Assembly: GCF_030269125.1 (NCBI RefSeq)
Contig: NZ_BSSM01000012.1
Span: forward strand, 62,001 to 126,000
Direction: 5' to 3'
From: Streptomyces hygroscopicus subsp. hygroscopicus
GTDB lineage: Bacteria > Actinomycetota > Actinomycetes > Streptomycetales > Streptomycetaceae
DNA: 64,000 bases
The notes under the pieces were generated by a model. The model was not told where the DNA came from, ran no database searches, and worked only from the letters and a program-made list of their open reading frames with translations. The translations under genes were made by a program, and so were the position numbers. Position 1 is the first letter of the stretch, and each line of letters begins with the position of its first letter. Positions 8,317-17,389 of the stretch are shown here, in pieces.

Positions 8317-9733
8317 TGTGGGTGATTTGGCGGATCGGTTGCGGGGGGAGCTGGACCGCTACTCACCAGGCGGAAAGCTGCCATCGAGCCGGGCGCTGGT
8401 CGAGCGGTACCGGGTGAGCCCGGTGACCGTCTCGCGGGCGCTCGCCCGGCTGGCCGCCGAGGGGCTGGTCGTCACCCGGCCCGGCGCGGGTGCCTTCCGG
8501 GCCCGGCCGCGCACACCCGAGGCGCCGGCCGGGGACACCTCCTGGCAGGAGGTCGCGCTGAGTGCCGACGGGGCCGCCGACCTCGTACCGCGCACTGTGG
8601 ACGCCACCGGGGTCACGGTCTCGCTGGCCGCCCCGCCGCCCGGGGTCCTCGAATTCAACGGCGGCTATCCGCATCCCTCGCTCCAGCCCGAGCGGGCCTT
8701 GGCGGCGGCGCTCGCCCGCGCCGGACGGCGGCCCGGCGCCTGGGGGCGGCCCCCGCTGGAAGGGCTGCCCGAACTGCGCGAGTGGTTCGCCCGCGAGATC
8801 GGTGGCGCGGTCACGGCGGCCGAGGTGCTGATCGCGGCGGGCGGCCAGTCCGCGCTGGCCACCGCCCTGCGCGCGCTCGCCCCGCCCGGGGCCCCCGTCC
8901 TGGTCGAGTCGCCCACCTACCCGGGCATGCTGGCCCTCGCCCGCGCGGGCGGCCTGCGCCCGGTCCCGGTGCCGGTGGACCCCGACGGCGTACGCCCCGA
9001 CCTGCTCGCCGACGCGTTCCGGGCCACCGGCGCCCGGGTGTTCGTCTGCCAGCCCCTCTTCCAGAACCCGACCGGCGCGGTCCTCGCCGCCGACCGGCGC
9101 GCGGAGGTGCTGCGCATCGCCCGCGCGGCCGGCGCCTTCGTCGTCGAGGACGATTTCGTGCGACACCTCGTGCACGCCGACGCGGGCCCGCTGCCCCGCC
9201 CCCTGGCCGCCGACGACCCCGACGGCGTGGTGGTGCACGTCGGCTCGCTGACCAAGGCGACCTCGCCCAGCTTCCGGGTGAGCGCGCTGGCCGCCCACGG
9301 GCCGGTCCTCGAACGGTTGCGTGCCATCCAGGTGGTGGACTCCTTCTTCGTCCCCCGGCCGCTCCAGGAGGCCGCGCTGGAACTGGTCGGCTCCCCGGCC
9401 TGGCCCCGCCACCTCCGGTGCCTCTCCGGGGAGTTGAAAGAGCGCAGGGACGCCATGACGAGCGCGCTCGCCCTGCGCCTGCCCGAACTCGCCCTGCCGC
9501 ACGTCCCGTCCGGCGGCTACCACCTCTGGGTACGCCTGCCCGACGGTACCGACGACGTCGCGTTCAGCGCCGCCGCCCTGCGCGCGGGCGTGGCCCTCAC
9601 CCCCGGCCGCCCGTACTTCAGTGCCGAACCCCCCTCGCCCTACGTACGGTTGAGCTTCGCGGCGGTGGCGGGCCCCGGGGAGATCGCGGAGGGGGTACGG
9701 CGGCTGCGGGCGGCGTGCGACGAGGCGCTGTAG
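8300..9733 (+). CDS. MocR-type GntR/aminotransferase fusion regulator
   Basis: Transcription factor of 477 aa combining an N-terminal winged-helix GntR domain (about 1-75: LPSSRALVERYRVSPVTVSR) with a fold-type-I aminotransferase-like domain that binds PLP and senses a small amine or amino acid. The PLP lysine is in the segment HVGSLTKATSPSFRV, and QPLFQNPTG and VVEDDFVRHL are conserved cofactor-pocket motifs. It is divergent from the EamA exporter, a common arrangement in which the regulator controls export of its ligand. The ATG at 8300 is chosen because it begins right at the helix-turn-helix domain and has a leaderless -10 box. Confidence 0.9.
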   Translation: MHERSSVGDLADRLRGELDRYSPGGKLPSSRALVERYRVSPVTVSRALARLAAEGLVVTRPGAGAFRARPRTPEAPAGDTSWQEVALSADGAADLVPRTVDATGVTVSLAAPPPGVLEFNGGYPHPSLQPERALAAALARAGRRPGAWGRPPLEGLPELREWFAREIGGAVTAAEVLIAAGGQSALATALRALAPPGAPVLVESPTYPGMLALARAGGLRPVPVPVDPDGVRPDLLADAFRATGARVFVCQPLFQNPTGAVLAADRRAEVLRIARAAGAFVVEDDFVRHLVHADAGPLPRPLAADDPDGVVVHVGSLTKATSPSFRVSALAAHGPVLERLRAIQVVDSFFVPRPLQEAALELVGSPAWPRHLRCLSGELKERRDAMTSALALRLPELALPHVPSGGYHLWVRLPDGTDDVAFSAAALRAGVALTPGRPYFSAEPPSPYVRLSFAAVAGPGEIAEGVRRLRAACDEAL

Positions 9734-9825
9734 GGGCGTCCCGGGGCGGCCGGGAGCACCGGTCGGTGCGGCGCGGGGGAGTTATCCGTTCGCCTCCCCG
9801 CCGCGCGACCTGCGACGATCACGGG

Positions 9826-10269
9826 ATGAGCGACGAAAACCGACTCCGGCTCCCCGACGGCTACGAGTTCTCCACCGACGCCGCCCGTGTCGACGTGGAC
9901 CTGGTCCACCGCTGGCTGTCCACCGACGCCTACTGGGCGACCGGCCGCACCCGCGAGAAGCACGAGGAGGCCATGGAGTCCTCGATCAACTTCGGGGTCT
10001 ACGACACGGTCTCCGGCGCGCAGGTGGCCTACGCGCGCGGGGTCACCGACCGGGCGCTGTTCGCCTGGCTCGCCGATGTCTACGTCGACCGCTCGGTGCG
10101 CGGCAAGGGCGTGGGCACCGCCTTCGTCGGCGGCATCCGCGACCACCTGGCGGCCTTCGGCGTGCGCCGCATCCTGCTCGCCACGGAGGACGCGCACGGG
10201 GTCTACGAGAAGCTGGGCTTCACGCCGCTGGAGCGTCCCGAGACGTGGATGATCCGGCGCTTCGAGTGA
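9826..10269 (+). CDS. GNAT-family N-acetyltransferase
   Basis: Acetyl-CoA-dependent N-acetyltransferase of 147 aa. The central acetyl-CoA binding region is clear: ADVYVDRSVRGKGVGTAFVGG (R/Q-x-x-G-x-G/A type), followed by RILLATEDAHGVYEKLGF, the usual C-terminal GNAT strand-helix. It resembles the small YjgM/Arsenate-cluster-like GNATs, but the acceptor substrate is unknown. It stands alone; a short hairpin overlaps its stop codon. Confidence 0.88.
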   Translation: MSDENRLRLPDGYEFSTDAARVDVDLVHRWLSTDAYWATGRTREKHEEAMESSINFGVYDTVSGAQVAYARGVTDRALFAWLADVYVDRSVRGKGVGTAFVGGIRDHLAAFGVRRILLATEDAHGVYEKLGFTPLERPETWMIRRFE

Positions 10270-10281
10270 GCGGTCGCTCAC
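10266..10281 (+). terminator. Short hairpin overlapping the GNAT stop codon
   Basis: GTGAGCG-gt-CGCTCAC; the TGA stop lies in the left arm. It may act as a weak terminator. Confidence 0.4.
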
Positions 10282-10342
10282 CCTCGGTACCGCACCGGCG
10301 GAAGACCTTGACCCCCGTTCCTCATGGCCCCACCATCACCGC

Positions 10343-10936
10343 ATGCCACTGAGGGTCACGCTCGTCGCCGCCGCGCGCAGTGCGCCGCTGCTCGCGGAGC
10401 GGTTCGACGACGACCGGCCGCTGGACCCGGCCGGCTGGGACGAGGTGTGGCGCGCCGCCGGCGAGCTGGTGCCGTTGGCGGCGGCCGAACTGCGCTACTG
10501 CTCGCCGACCCGGCGCAGCCGGGCCACCGGCGACGCCCTGGGCTACGCCCCGCTCGCCCAGCTCGCGCTGCGCGAGTGCGACATGGGGCGCTGGCGCGGG
10601 CTGACGCTGGGCGAGGCGATGGCCCGTGAACCGGCGGCGGTGGACGCCTGGCTCGCCGACCCGCGCGCCACCCCGCACGGCGGCGAGTCCCTGCTGGCCT
10701 TCATCTCCCGGGTCGGCGGCTGGCTCGACACCCGCCCCGCCGACGACGGCGCCCGCGTCGTCGCCGTCGCCGAGCCCTCGGTGATCCGCGCGGCCCTGGT
10801 CTACGCCCTGAAGGCCCCGCCCGCCAGCTACTGGAACCTCGACATCCGCCCCCTGTCCACCACCACCCTCACGGGCCGCGGGGGCCGCTGGAGCCTGCGC
10901 TTCGAGAACCCGGCCGTCCAGGCGACGCGTCTCTAG
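10343..10936 (+). CDS. Degenerate histidine-phosphatase-like protein
   Basis: A 197-aa protein with the overall pattern of the histidine phosphatase (phosphoglycerate mutase-like) superfamily: YCSPTRRSRATGDAL, ECDMGRWRGLTLGEA and GGESLLAFISRV line up with the YSSPLxRAxQTA, GxWEG and GGES motifs. However, the catalytic RHG motif expected near residues 9-12 reads AAARS, and the second catalytic His (normally SHGGVIR) is replaced in AEPSVIR. The enzyme therefore cannot use the standard phosphohistidine mechanism and is better called a pseudophosphatase or binding protein. It is not frameshifted and looks intact, so the loss appears tolerated or selected. Confidence 0.75.
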   Translation: MPLRVTLVAAARSAPLLAERFDDDRPLDPAGWDEVWRAAGELVPLAAAELRYCSPTRRSRATGDALGYAPLAQLALRECDMGRWRGLTLGEAMAREPAAVDAWLADPRATPHGGESLLAFISRVGGWLDTRPADDGARVVAVAEPSVIRAALVYALKAPPASYWNLDIRPLSTTTLTGRGGRWSLRFENPAVQATRL

Positions 10937-11134
10937 CGGGCGGCCGGGCCACGCGCTCCCGGCGTTCACCGCCGTGTGCCGGGGGACCGGCTCCACGGAC
11001 AGCACCACCGGGACCGGGCCCGCCCGGGTGCCCTCACACGACTACGCATTCCCGCGGGCCGTCCCCGGAAAAGCGCACGCCGATCGGCCCGCACCCGGCG
11101 ATCCCGGGCCGGGCGCCTCCCCGGGCGGCCGGGT

Positions 11135-12367
11135 TCACCCGGCGAAGAACTTCTGCGCCGCCCGCACTCCCTCCACCAGCGCGTCTACCTCGGCCGGGGT
11201 GTTGTAGACGTAGAAGCTCGCCCGGGTGGTCGCGGGGACGCCGTAGCGGCGGACGAGCGGGCGGGCGCAGTGGTGGCCGACCCGGACGGCCACGCCCCGG
11301 TCGTCCAGTACCTGGCCGACGTCGTGCGGGTGGATGCCGTCCACGGTGAAGGAGACGGCCGAGCCGCGGTCGGCGAGGCCGGTGGGGCCGATCACGTGGA
11401 CGCCCGGGACCTCGGCGAGGAGTTCCAGGGCGCGGGCGGTGAGCGCCTCCTCGTGGGCCGCGACCGCGGGCATGCCCAGCCGCTCCAGGTAGTCGACCGC
11501 CGCCGCGAGTCCCACCGCCTGCGCGGTCATCGGGACGCCGGCCTCGAAGCGCTGCGGGGGCGGCAGGAAGGTGCTGCGGTCCATCTCCACGATCTCGATC
11601 ATCGAGCCGCCGGTGAGGAACGGCGGCAGCTCGCCGAGCAGGTCCGCGCGGCCCCACAGCACCCCGATGCCGCTCGGGCCGAGCATCTTGTGCCCGGAGA
11701 AGGCGAGGAAGTCCGCCCCCAGCTCCCGTACGTCGACCGGCCGGTGCGGCACGGACTGGGCACCGTCCACGACGACCAAGGCTCCGCACGCGTGGGCGCG
11801 GTCGGCGAGTTCGCGCACCGGGTTGAGGGTGCCGAGGACGTTGGACTGGTGGGTGAGGGCCAGCACCTTGGTGCGCTCGTCGAGGAGTTCGTCGGCCCGG
11901 CTGAGATCCAGCCGCCCCTCGTCGGTCAGCCCGAACCAGTCCAGCGTCGCCCCGGAGCGCTCGGCCAGCTGCTGCCAGGGGACGAGGTTGGCGTGGTGCT
12001 CCATCTCCGTCACCACGATGCGGTCGCTGGGGCCGAGCCGGCCGGCGTGGCCGAGCGCGTGGGCGACGAGGTTGATGCCCTCGGTGGTGTTCTTGGTGAA
12101 GACCACCTCGTCGTCGGCCGCGCCGATGAACCGGGCCACCGTGTGCCGGGCGTCCTCGTACGCCTCCGTCGCCTCGCCCGCGAGCTGGTGCGCCCCGCGG
12201 TGCACGGCCGCGTTCCGCGTGACGTAGTAGTCCCGCTCGGCGTCCAGGACCGCCAGCGGTTTCTGGGTGGTCGCCCCGGAGTCCAGGTAGACGAGCGGGG
12301 CCCCGCTCGCCAGCGTCCGCCCCAGGATCGGGAAGTCCTCGCGCAGCGCGTGCACATCGAAGGCCAC
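11135..12367 (-). CDS. SufS-type cysteine desulfurase
   Basis: PLP-dependent enzyme (410 aa) that removes sulfur from cysteine as a persulfide for Fe-S cluster or other thio-cofactor assembly. The PLP lysine is Lys227 in FSGHKMLG, and the persulfide-carrying Cys is Cys367 in RVGHHCARP; the N-terminus FPILGRT..GAPLVYLDSGATTQKP is the group II (SufS/CsdA) signature. It starts with GTG, preceded by a good ribosome site (gagaggtgag). The sufBCDU genes are not here, so this is an extra, orphan copy; its partner cannot be told from context. It diverges from a CGNR regulator. Confidence 0.9.
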   Translation of the reverse strand: MAFDVHALREDFPILGRTLASGAPLVYLDSGATTQKPLAVLDAERDYYVTRNAAVHRGAHQLAGEATEAYEDARHTVARFIGAADDEVVFTKNTTEGINLVAHALGHAGRLGPSDRIVVTEMEHHANLVPWQQLAERSGATLDWFGLTDEGRLDLSRADELLDERTKVLALTHQSNVLGTLNPVRELADRAHACGALVVVDGAQSVPHRPVDVRELGADFLAFSGHKMLGPSGIGVLWGRADLLGELPPFLTGGSMIEIVEMDRSTFLPPPQRFEAGVPMTAQAVGLAAAVDYLERLGMPAVAAHEEALTARALELLAEVPGVHVIGPTGLADRGSAVSFTVDGIHPHDVGQVLDDRGVAVRVGHHCARPLVRRYGVPATTRASFYVYNTPAEVDALVEGVRAAQKFFAG

Positions 12368-12379
12368 GGCGTCTCACCT

Positions 12380-12431
12380 CTCACGGCTTCGTGACTGTTT
12401 CTCCGTGAGGCACGCTAATCCCGTCTCACGG
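12380..12431. promoter_or_regulatory. Three alternating CTCACGG/CCGTGAG heptamers in a divergent promoter region
   Basis: CTCACGG at 12380-12386, its complement CCGTGAG at 12403-12409 and CTCACGG again at 12425-12431, spaced 16 and 15 bases. They lie between the sufS-like gene and the CGNR regulator and are a candidate operator for the latter. Confidence 0.5.
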
Positions 12432-12449
12432 TGAATCGCAAGGATTACC

Positions 12450-13052
12450 ATGAGAGTCGTGGATCAAGAGACCCCCGTCTACCTGCACCGGCTCCCCGTC
12501 CCCGGCGAGGACCGCTACGTCTGCCTGGCCCTGGTCAACAGCCGGTTCCGGGTCAGTCACGGCCAGGTCGACCTGCTCGATGGCGCCGAGGCTGCGCATC
12601 TGTGGCTGGTCCGGCACGGACTGCTGCCCGACCGGGTGCCGGTGAACGGCAGGCAGGCCGGCCGGCTGTGTGCGCTGCGGGAGGCGCTGCGGGTCCTGTT
12701 CGGGGCGCACGGCACCGGCGCGCTGCCGCCCGCCGACGCCCTCGACACCCTCAACGCCGCCCTCGCCGCCGCCCCCTCCACCCCCCGCCTCGCCTGGACC
12801 GCCGACGGACCGCGCCGGGACGACGCCCCCGACGACGGCAACCCGGCCGCCGCCGCGCTGTCCCTGCTCGCCGAGGACGCCACCGAGCTGCTCACCGGCG
12901 GCGACGCGGCCCAGCTCGCCGAGTGCGCGGCGCAGGGATGCGAGCGGTTCTTCCTGCGCTCCCACGGCGCGCGGCGGTGGTGCACGACCCGGTGCGGCAA
13001 CCGGGTGCGGGCGGCGCGGGCCTATGCCGCTCGCGGAGGCACGTCACCTTGA
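12450..13052 (+). CDS. CGNR zinc-finger transcriptional regulator (ABATE domain)
   Basis: DNA-binding regulator of 200 aa. The N-terminal two-thirds match the putative stress-sensing ABATE domain (VCLALVNSRF start), and the C-terminus has the CGNR zinc finger: CAAQGCERFFL then RWCTTRCGNRVRAARAYAAR, with four zinc cysteines. Family members are thought to be autoregulated or to control adjacent genes. A clear ribosome site (aagga) precedes the ATG. It is divergent from the cysteine desulfurase; three heptamers between them may be its binding sites. Confidence 0.88.
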   Translation: MRVVDQETPVYLHRLPVPGEDRYVCLALVNSRFRVSHGQVDLLDGAEAAHLWLVRHGLLPDRVPVNGRQAGRLCALREALRVLFGAHGTGALPPADALDTLNAALAAAPSTPRLAWTADGPRRDDAPDDGNPAAAALSLLAEDATELLTGGDAAQLAECAAQGCERFFLRSHGARRWCTTRCGNRVRAARAYAARGGTSP

Positions 13053-13232
13053 AAACACCTCCGAATAACGCGCCGTAAAGCTCGGGTTTCCTAGCCGGAC
13101 ATCAAATCCTCGGTTTTCGGCCGGTGTTCGTCAAAAAATGCATTGATTTCCGTTGAGGGCACAACCGATCGGAATGTTGCCCCGTCTAAGTCGGCGAAAT
13201 CCAAGGTGAATTCACTGGGGGCCTGCCGACCG

Positions 13233-15797
13233 ATGGACCGTTCGACCGCGCCGGGTGCCGGACGCCGGGCCGCCGCACTCCTCGCCGCCGTCCTGGCGAG
13301 CGTGGGGCTGTGCGGCGGTGATCTGCTGGCCGGCAGTTATCCCTTCGGCTCCCGCACCCGCGCCGTCAACGACCTGGGCAACCAGTACGTGCCGCTGCAC
13401 GCCCACCTCTGGGACCTGCTGCACGGCAGGGCGGACGGCGGGCTGTTGGTCAACTGGCAGTCCGGATACGGCTCCAGCTTCCTGCCCGACCTCGGCACCT
13501 ACCTCGCCAGCCCCTTCGCGCCGCTCGTCGCGCTGTTCCCACGGGACCGTATCGACCTCGCGGTGTACGTGATCACCGTTCTGAAGATCGGATGCGCGGC
13601 GGCCGCCATGGCCTGGCTGCTGCTCGCCCTGCGGCCCGGCCGCTGGTGGGCGGCGGGGCTGCTCGGGGCGGCGTACGCGCTGTGCGGCTGGACGCTCGCC
13701 GCGGACTACAACACCATGTGGCTCGACGGCCTGATCGCGCTGCCGCTGCTGAGCCTGGTCGGCGAGTGGGCCCGCACCGGGCGGCGCCGCCTCCTCGGGG
13801 TGCTGCTCGTCGCGCTCGCCTGGAGCGCCAACTTCTACACCGCCTACATGGCCACCCTCGGCGCCGGACTGGTGCTGCTGGCCAGACTGGTCATCGCCGC
13901 TCCGCCGCGTCGGCGGGCACTCGCCGCCGCCGGTCGCGCCGCGCTCACCGTCGTCCTCGGCGTGGGGCTCGCCGCTCCGCTGGTGACGGTCGTCTACCTC
14001 GGCACCAAGCACGCCTACCCGGGCCGTATCGCGCGGTTCCACCCGGTGCCGGCCGAGGACGTGCTCGCCAGGCTGCTGCCGGGGACCTACAACTACAGCT
14101 CACCGGCGCTCTACGTCGGCACCACCGCCCTGCTCCTCGCTTTCGCCCTGCCCTTCCACCGGGCGGTGCCCGTCCGCGTCCGCGCCGGCTGGACCGCGGT
14201 GGTGCTCGCGGTGGCCCTCTCCCTCCAGTGGGCGCCCACCAGCCTGGCCTGGCACGCCTTCGCCGTCCCGCAGGGCAGCTCCTACCGGCAGAGCTTCGTG
14301 CTGTGCGGGCTGCTGGTCATCGCCGCCTGGCACGCGCTGTCCTACGGCCCGCCGGGCCTGCCCGCCCTCGGTGCCGCGACCGCCCTGCTCGCCCTGGTCG
14401 CCGCCGCCGCGAGCCGCTCGAACCCGGTCGACGCGCGCACCTGGCCCCTGGTGCTGCTCGGCGCCGGAGGGGCGCTCACCGGCCTCGTCCTGCTGGACCG
14501 CGGCGGGCGGCGGGGAAGGCTCGCCGTCCTGGCCGTGCTCGTCCTGCTCGGCACGCAGGCCGGGGAGAGCGCCGCCACCTCCGCCGTGGCGAGCGGGCTG
14601 CGGCTCAAGCACCTGGACGACTACGCGCCCTGGGGCGAGCGGCAGCGGGCGCAGTCCGCGGCGGTCGCCCGCGCCGACGGCTGGCCCCGCTACCGTACCG
14701 ACCCCGGCCGCGAACAGACCGTCTCCAACGACCCGTTGGTGGTCGGCGGGCAGGGCGCCGCGTACTACAGCAGCCTGACCTCCGACGTCCTCTCCCGCAC
14801 CCTCACCGCGCTCGGCGGCGGCTGGACCTCGGGCGGCCGGGGCGTGCAGAGCCTCGACAACGCCGTCACCGACGTGCTCTTCTCCGTCGGCGCCCGGGTG
14901 CACGACCCGCCCGACCCGCACCGCACCCGCCTGCCCTCGGACACCGCCGCGCCGACCGTCACCCGCCGGGACGTGCCGCCGCTGGTGACCGTGCGGGCCG
15001 ACCCCGACGACGCGCCCTTCGGCTCCTCGCCGTACCGCAACCAGGAACTCCTGCTCGGCAGCCGCGTCTACACCGTGCCCCGGACCACCGTGCGCGCCGC
15101 CGACGGGACGCCGGTGCCCGGCCGCCGGGTCGGCTCCGGGAACGCGCTGACCGGGGCGACGATCACCGCGGGTTGCCCCGCCGGCACCCAGGTGTACCTC
15201 GCGGCGCCGCACTTCTCCGGCACCGCGAGGCTCGCCGGGGGCACGGGCACCGCCCTGTTCCACTCCGACGGCGGGCGTGCCGTGGCCGCCATGGAGCCGC
15301 TGGGCCGCGCCCCGGCCTCCGGGCGGGTACGCATCGGCCTGGTGCCCGACCGGCCCGGCCGCATCCCGCCCGGCGCCGTCGGCTGCCTGGACACCGCCGG
15401 GCTGAGCACCGCCGCAGCCCGGCTCAAGGCCACCGGCGCCACCTCGGTCACCGTCTCCGACGGCACCGTGCACGCCCGGCTCCCCGCCGGGAGCAAGGGA
15501 CTCGCCGTCCTCGCCGCGCCCCGCATCGCCGGCTGGCGCTGCGCCGCCGGTGACGGCCCGGCCCGTCCCGCCCGTCAGTACCACGGACTGGTCGCGGTCC
15601 CGCTGGACGGCACGCAGACCAGCCTGACCTGCACCTTCCACCCGCCCGGCCTGCGGCTGGGCACGAGCGTCGGCCTCGCCTCGCTCGCGGCCCTCCTCCT
15701 GCTCACCACGGCGACCGCCGTCCGCCGCCGACGCGTTCGACGGGCCGCCCCGACCACACCACCGGCACCGCGCGAGCGCGTGACAGCCGCGCCCTGA
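13233..15797 (+). CDS. YfhO-family polytopic membrane protein
   Basis: Large membrane protein (854 aa from the chosen ATG) of the YfhO family, which supports glycosylation of cell-envelope polymers (lipoteichoic acid or wall glycans in firmicutes). It has about 11-13 hydrophobic helices in the first 480 residues, a family-typical acidic/aromatic loop after helix 1 (DLGNQYVPLHAHLWDLL), a long extracytoplasmic domain and one final helix near the C-terminus (SVGLASLAALLLLTTATAV). It leads an operon with a GT2 and GtrA gene, the usual partners for lipid-linked sugar transfer. The start is uncertain: the frame is open back to 13143, with GTG at 13206 possible; 13233 lies just before the first helix with a ggggg motif 11 bases upstream. 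Confidence 0.82.
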   Translation: MDRSTAPGAGRRAAALLAAVLASVGLCGGDLLAGSYPFGSRTRAVNDLGNQYVPLHAHLWDLLHGRADGGLLVNWQSGYGSSFLPDLGTYLASPFAPLVALFPRDRIDLAVYVITVLKIGCAAAAMAWLLLALRPGRWWAAGLLGAAYALCGWTLAADYNTMWLDGLIALPLLSLVGEWARTGRRRLLGVLLVALAWSANFYTAYMATLGAGLVLLARLVIAAPPRRRALAAAGRAALTVVLGVGLAAPLVTVVYLGTKHAYPGRIARFHPVPAEDVLARLLPGTYNYSSPALYVGTTALLLAFALPFHRAVPVRVRAGWTAVVLAVALSLQWAPTSLAWHAFAVPQGSSYRQSFVLCGLLVIAAWHALSYGPPGLPALGAATALLALVAAAASRSNPVDARTWPLVLLGAGGALTGLVLLDRGGRRGRLAVLAVLVLLGTQAGESAATSAVASGLRLKHLDDYAPWGERQRAQSAAVARADGWPRYRTDPGREQTVSNDPLVVGGQGAAYYSSLTSDVLSRTLTALGGGWTSGGRGVQSLDNAVTDVLFSVGARVHDPPDPHRTRLPSDTAAPTVTRRDVPPLVTVRADPDDAPFGSSPYRNQELLLGSRVYTVPRTTVRAADGTPVPGRRVGSGNALTGATITAGCPAGTQVYLAAPHFSGTARLAGGTGTALFHSDGGRAVAAMEPLGRAPASGRVRIGLVPDRPGRIPPGAVGCLDTAGLSTAAARLKATGATSVTVSDGTVHARLPAGSKGLAVLAAPRIAGWRCAAGDGPARPARQYHGLVAVPLDGTQTSLTCTFHPPGLRLGTSVGLASLAALLLLTTATAVRRRRVRRAAPTTPPAPRERVTAAP

Positions 15798-15832
15798 CCG
15801 CGATCCGACCGCGACCCTGGGGGACACCCGCC

Positions 15833-16783
15833 ATGCTGATATCGATCGTCGCGCCCTGCTACAACGAGGAAGACGTCCTGGAGCGCTTCCACGAAGCCGT
15901 CCAGAAGGTCGCCGACGAACTGCTGCCGCTCGGCCACGACATGGAGTTCGTGTACGTCGACGACGGCAGCCGCGACCGCACCCTCACCGTCCTCGAACAC
16001 CTCGCCGCCCGCGACCAGCGGGTGCGCTACGTCTCCTTCAGTCGCAACTTCGGCAAGGAAGCGGCCCTGCTGGCCGGGCTCAGGCACGCCTCCGGCGACT
16101 CGGTCGTGGTCATGGACGCCGACCTCCAGCACCCGCCCGAGCTGATCAAACGCATGATCCAGCTGCGCGAGCAGGGCCACGACCAGGTCATCGCCCGCCG
16201 CAGCCGTACCGGCGACCGGCTCACCCGCACCCTCACCGCGCGCCTCTACTACCGCCTGGTGAACCGCCTGGTCGACGTCGAACTCATGGACGGCGTGGGG
16301 GACTTCAGGCTCCTGTCCCGCCGGGTGGTGGACGCGGTGCTCGCCCTCACCGAGTACAACCGCTTCTCCAAGGGCCTGTTCGCCTGGGTCGGCTTCCCCA
16401 GCACCACCTTCTCGTACGAGAACGCCGTGCGCGAGGCCGGCAGCAGTTCCTGGAACCTGCGCGGACTGGTCAACTACGGCCTGGACGGCGTCCTTTCCTT
16501 CAACAACCGTCCGCTGCGCGCCGCCCTCTGGCTCGGTGTCAGCCTGCTGCTGTGCGCCGGCCTCTACACCGCCTGGATCGTGGTCGCCGCGCTGCTGCAC
16601 GGCGTGCAGACCCCCGGCTACGTCACCATCATCACCGCCGTCACCGCCCTCGCCGGTGTACAGATGGTCATGCTGGGAGTGATCGGGGAGTACACCGGAC
16701 GCATCTACTACGAGGTGAAGGGCCGCCCGCACTTTCTGGTGAAGGCGACCAATGTGGAACGGACGAAAGACCTCATCCCTTGA
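15833..16783 (+). CDS. GtrB/DPM1-like polyprenyl-phosphate glycosyltransferase
   Basis: Family 2 glycosyltransferase of 316 aa that moves a sugar from a nucleotide donor to undecaprenyl phosphate on the inner face of the membrane. The GT2 core shows IVAPCYNEEDVL, VYVDDGSRDRT, SFSRNFGKEAALLAGL and the metal-binding VVMDADLQHPPELI; two C-terminal helices (LWLGVSLLLCAGLYTAWIV and VTALAGVQMVMLGVIGEY) anchor it. The end of the gene overlaps the gtrA start, and it follows the YfhO gene by 35 bases, so all three probably work together in envelope glycosylation. Confidence 0.92.
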   Translation: MLISIVAPCYNEEDVLERFHEAVQKVADELLPLGHDMEFVYVDDGSRDRTLTVLEHLAARDQRVRYVSFSRNFGKEAALLAGLRHASGDSVVVMDADLQHPPELIKRMIQLREQGHDQVIARRSRTGDRLTRTLTARLYYRLVNRLVDVELMDGVGDFRLLSRRVVDAVLALTEYNRFSKGLFAWVGFPSTTFSYENAVREAGSSSWNLRGLVNYGLDGVLSFNNRPLRAALWLGVSLLLCAGLYTAWIVVAALLHGVQTPGYVTIITAVTALAGVQMVMLGVIGEYTGRIYYEVKGRPHFLVKATNVERTKDLIP

Positions 16784-17178
16784 TAGCGCGACAGATCGTC
16801 ACCTTCGCCGTGGTCGGCGTGCTCAACACGGCCGTCTACTACGGGCTTTACCTCCTGTTTCTCGCCTGGCTTCCGTATCTCGCCGCGCATGTTCTCGCCT
16901 TCGCGCTGAGCATGGTCGGTTCCTTTTTCCTCAATGCGCGGTTCACCTACCGCATCCGCCCCACCTGGCGGAAATTCCTGCTGTTTCCGCTGACCAATGC
17001 CGCGAATTTCGTGATCACCACGGTGGGGGTGTACGTGATCGTGGACGTCCTGCACGCCGGAAGCCGTTTCGCCCCGCTGATCGCCTCGGCGGCGGCGATC
17101 CCGATCACCTTCGTGGTGTCCCGGTGGATCATGCTGCCGGGGGCTTCGCCGCGAGTGGCGGCCGACGAGGGACCGTAG
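16780..17178 (+). CDS. GtrA-family flippase-like membrane protein
   Basis: Small membrane protein of 132 aa with four helices, a GtrA family member believed to flip polyprenyl-phosphate sugars across the membrane. Recognisable features are QIVTFAVVGVLNTAVYYGLY, GSFFLNARFTYR and the conserved NAANFVITTVG region. The proposed TTG start overlaps the GT2 stop (TTGA), giving a normal-length protein; earlier in-frame starts would extend deep into the GT2 gene. Translational coupling supports a shared role with GT2 and YfhO. Confidence 0.87.
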   Translation: MIARQIVTFAVVGVLNTAVYYGLYLLFLAWLPYLAAHVLAFALSMVGSFFLNARFTYRIRPTWRKFLLFPLTNAANFVITTVGVYVIVDVLHAGSRFAPLIASAAAIPITFVVSRWIMLPGASPRVAADEGP

Positions 17179-17264
17179 GCCGGTCCGCCCGAGACGGACG
17201 GACGGCCGGGGGAGGCGGGGGCGAGGGCGGTCGACGGCGATGAAGAGGCGCGTCCGGCGTTCTC

Positions 17265-17327
17265 GCGGTCGGTGCGGTCGGTGCGGTCGGTGCGGTCGGT
17301 GCCGTCGGTGTGGTCGGTGCGGTCGGC
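17265..17327. repeat. Seven-copy 9-bp tandem repeat (GCGGTCGGT)
   Basis: Seven 9-base units, four perfect and three with one change, in the 211-bp gap between the convergent gtrA and VOC genes. The gap holds no credible gene. This looks like a simple-sequence minisatellite. Confidence 0.85.
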
Positions 17328-17389
17328 CAGGCCCCTCGCGAGGCGCGCGCCGCGCAGGAGACCGGCGCTCGGCAGGGCCGGCCCGCGCC

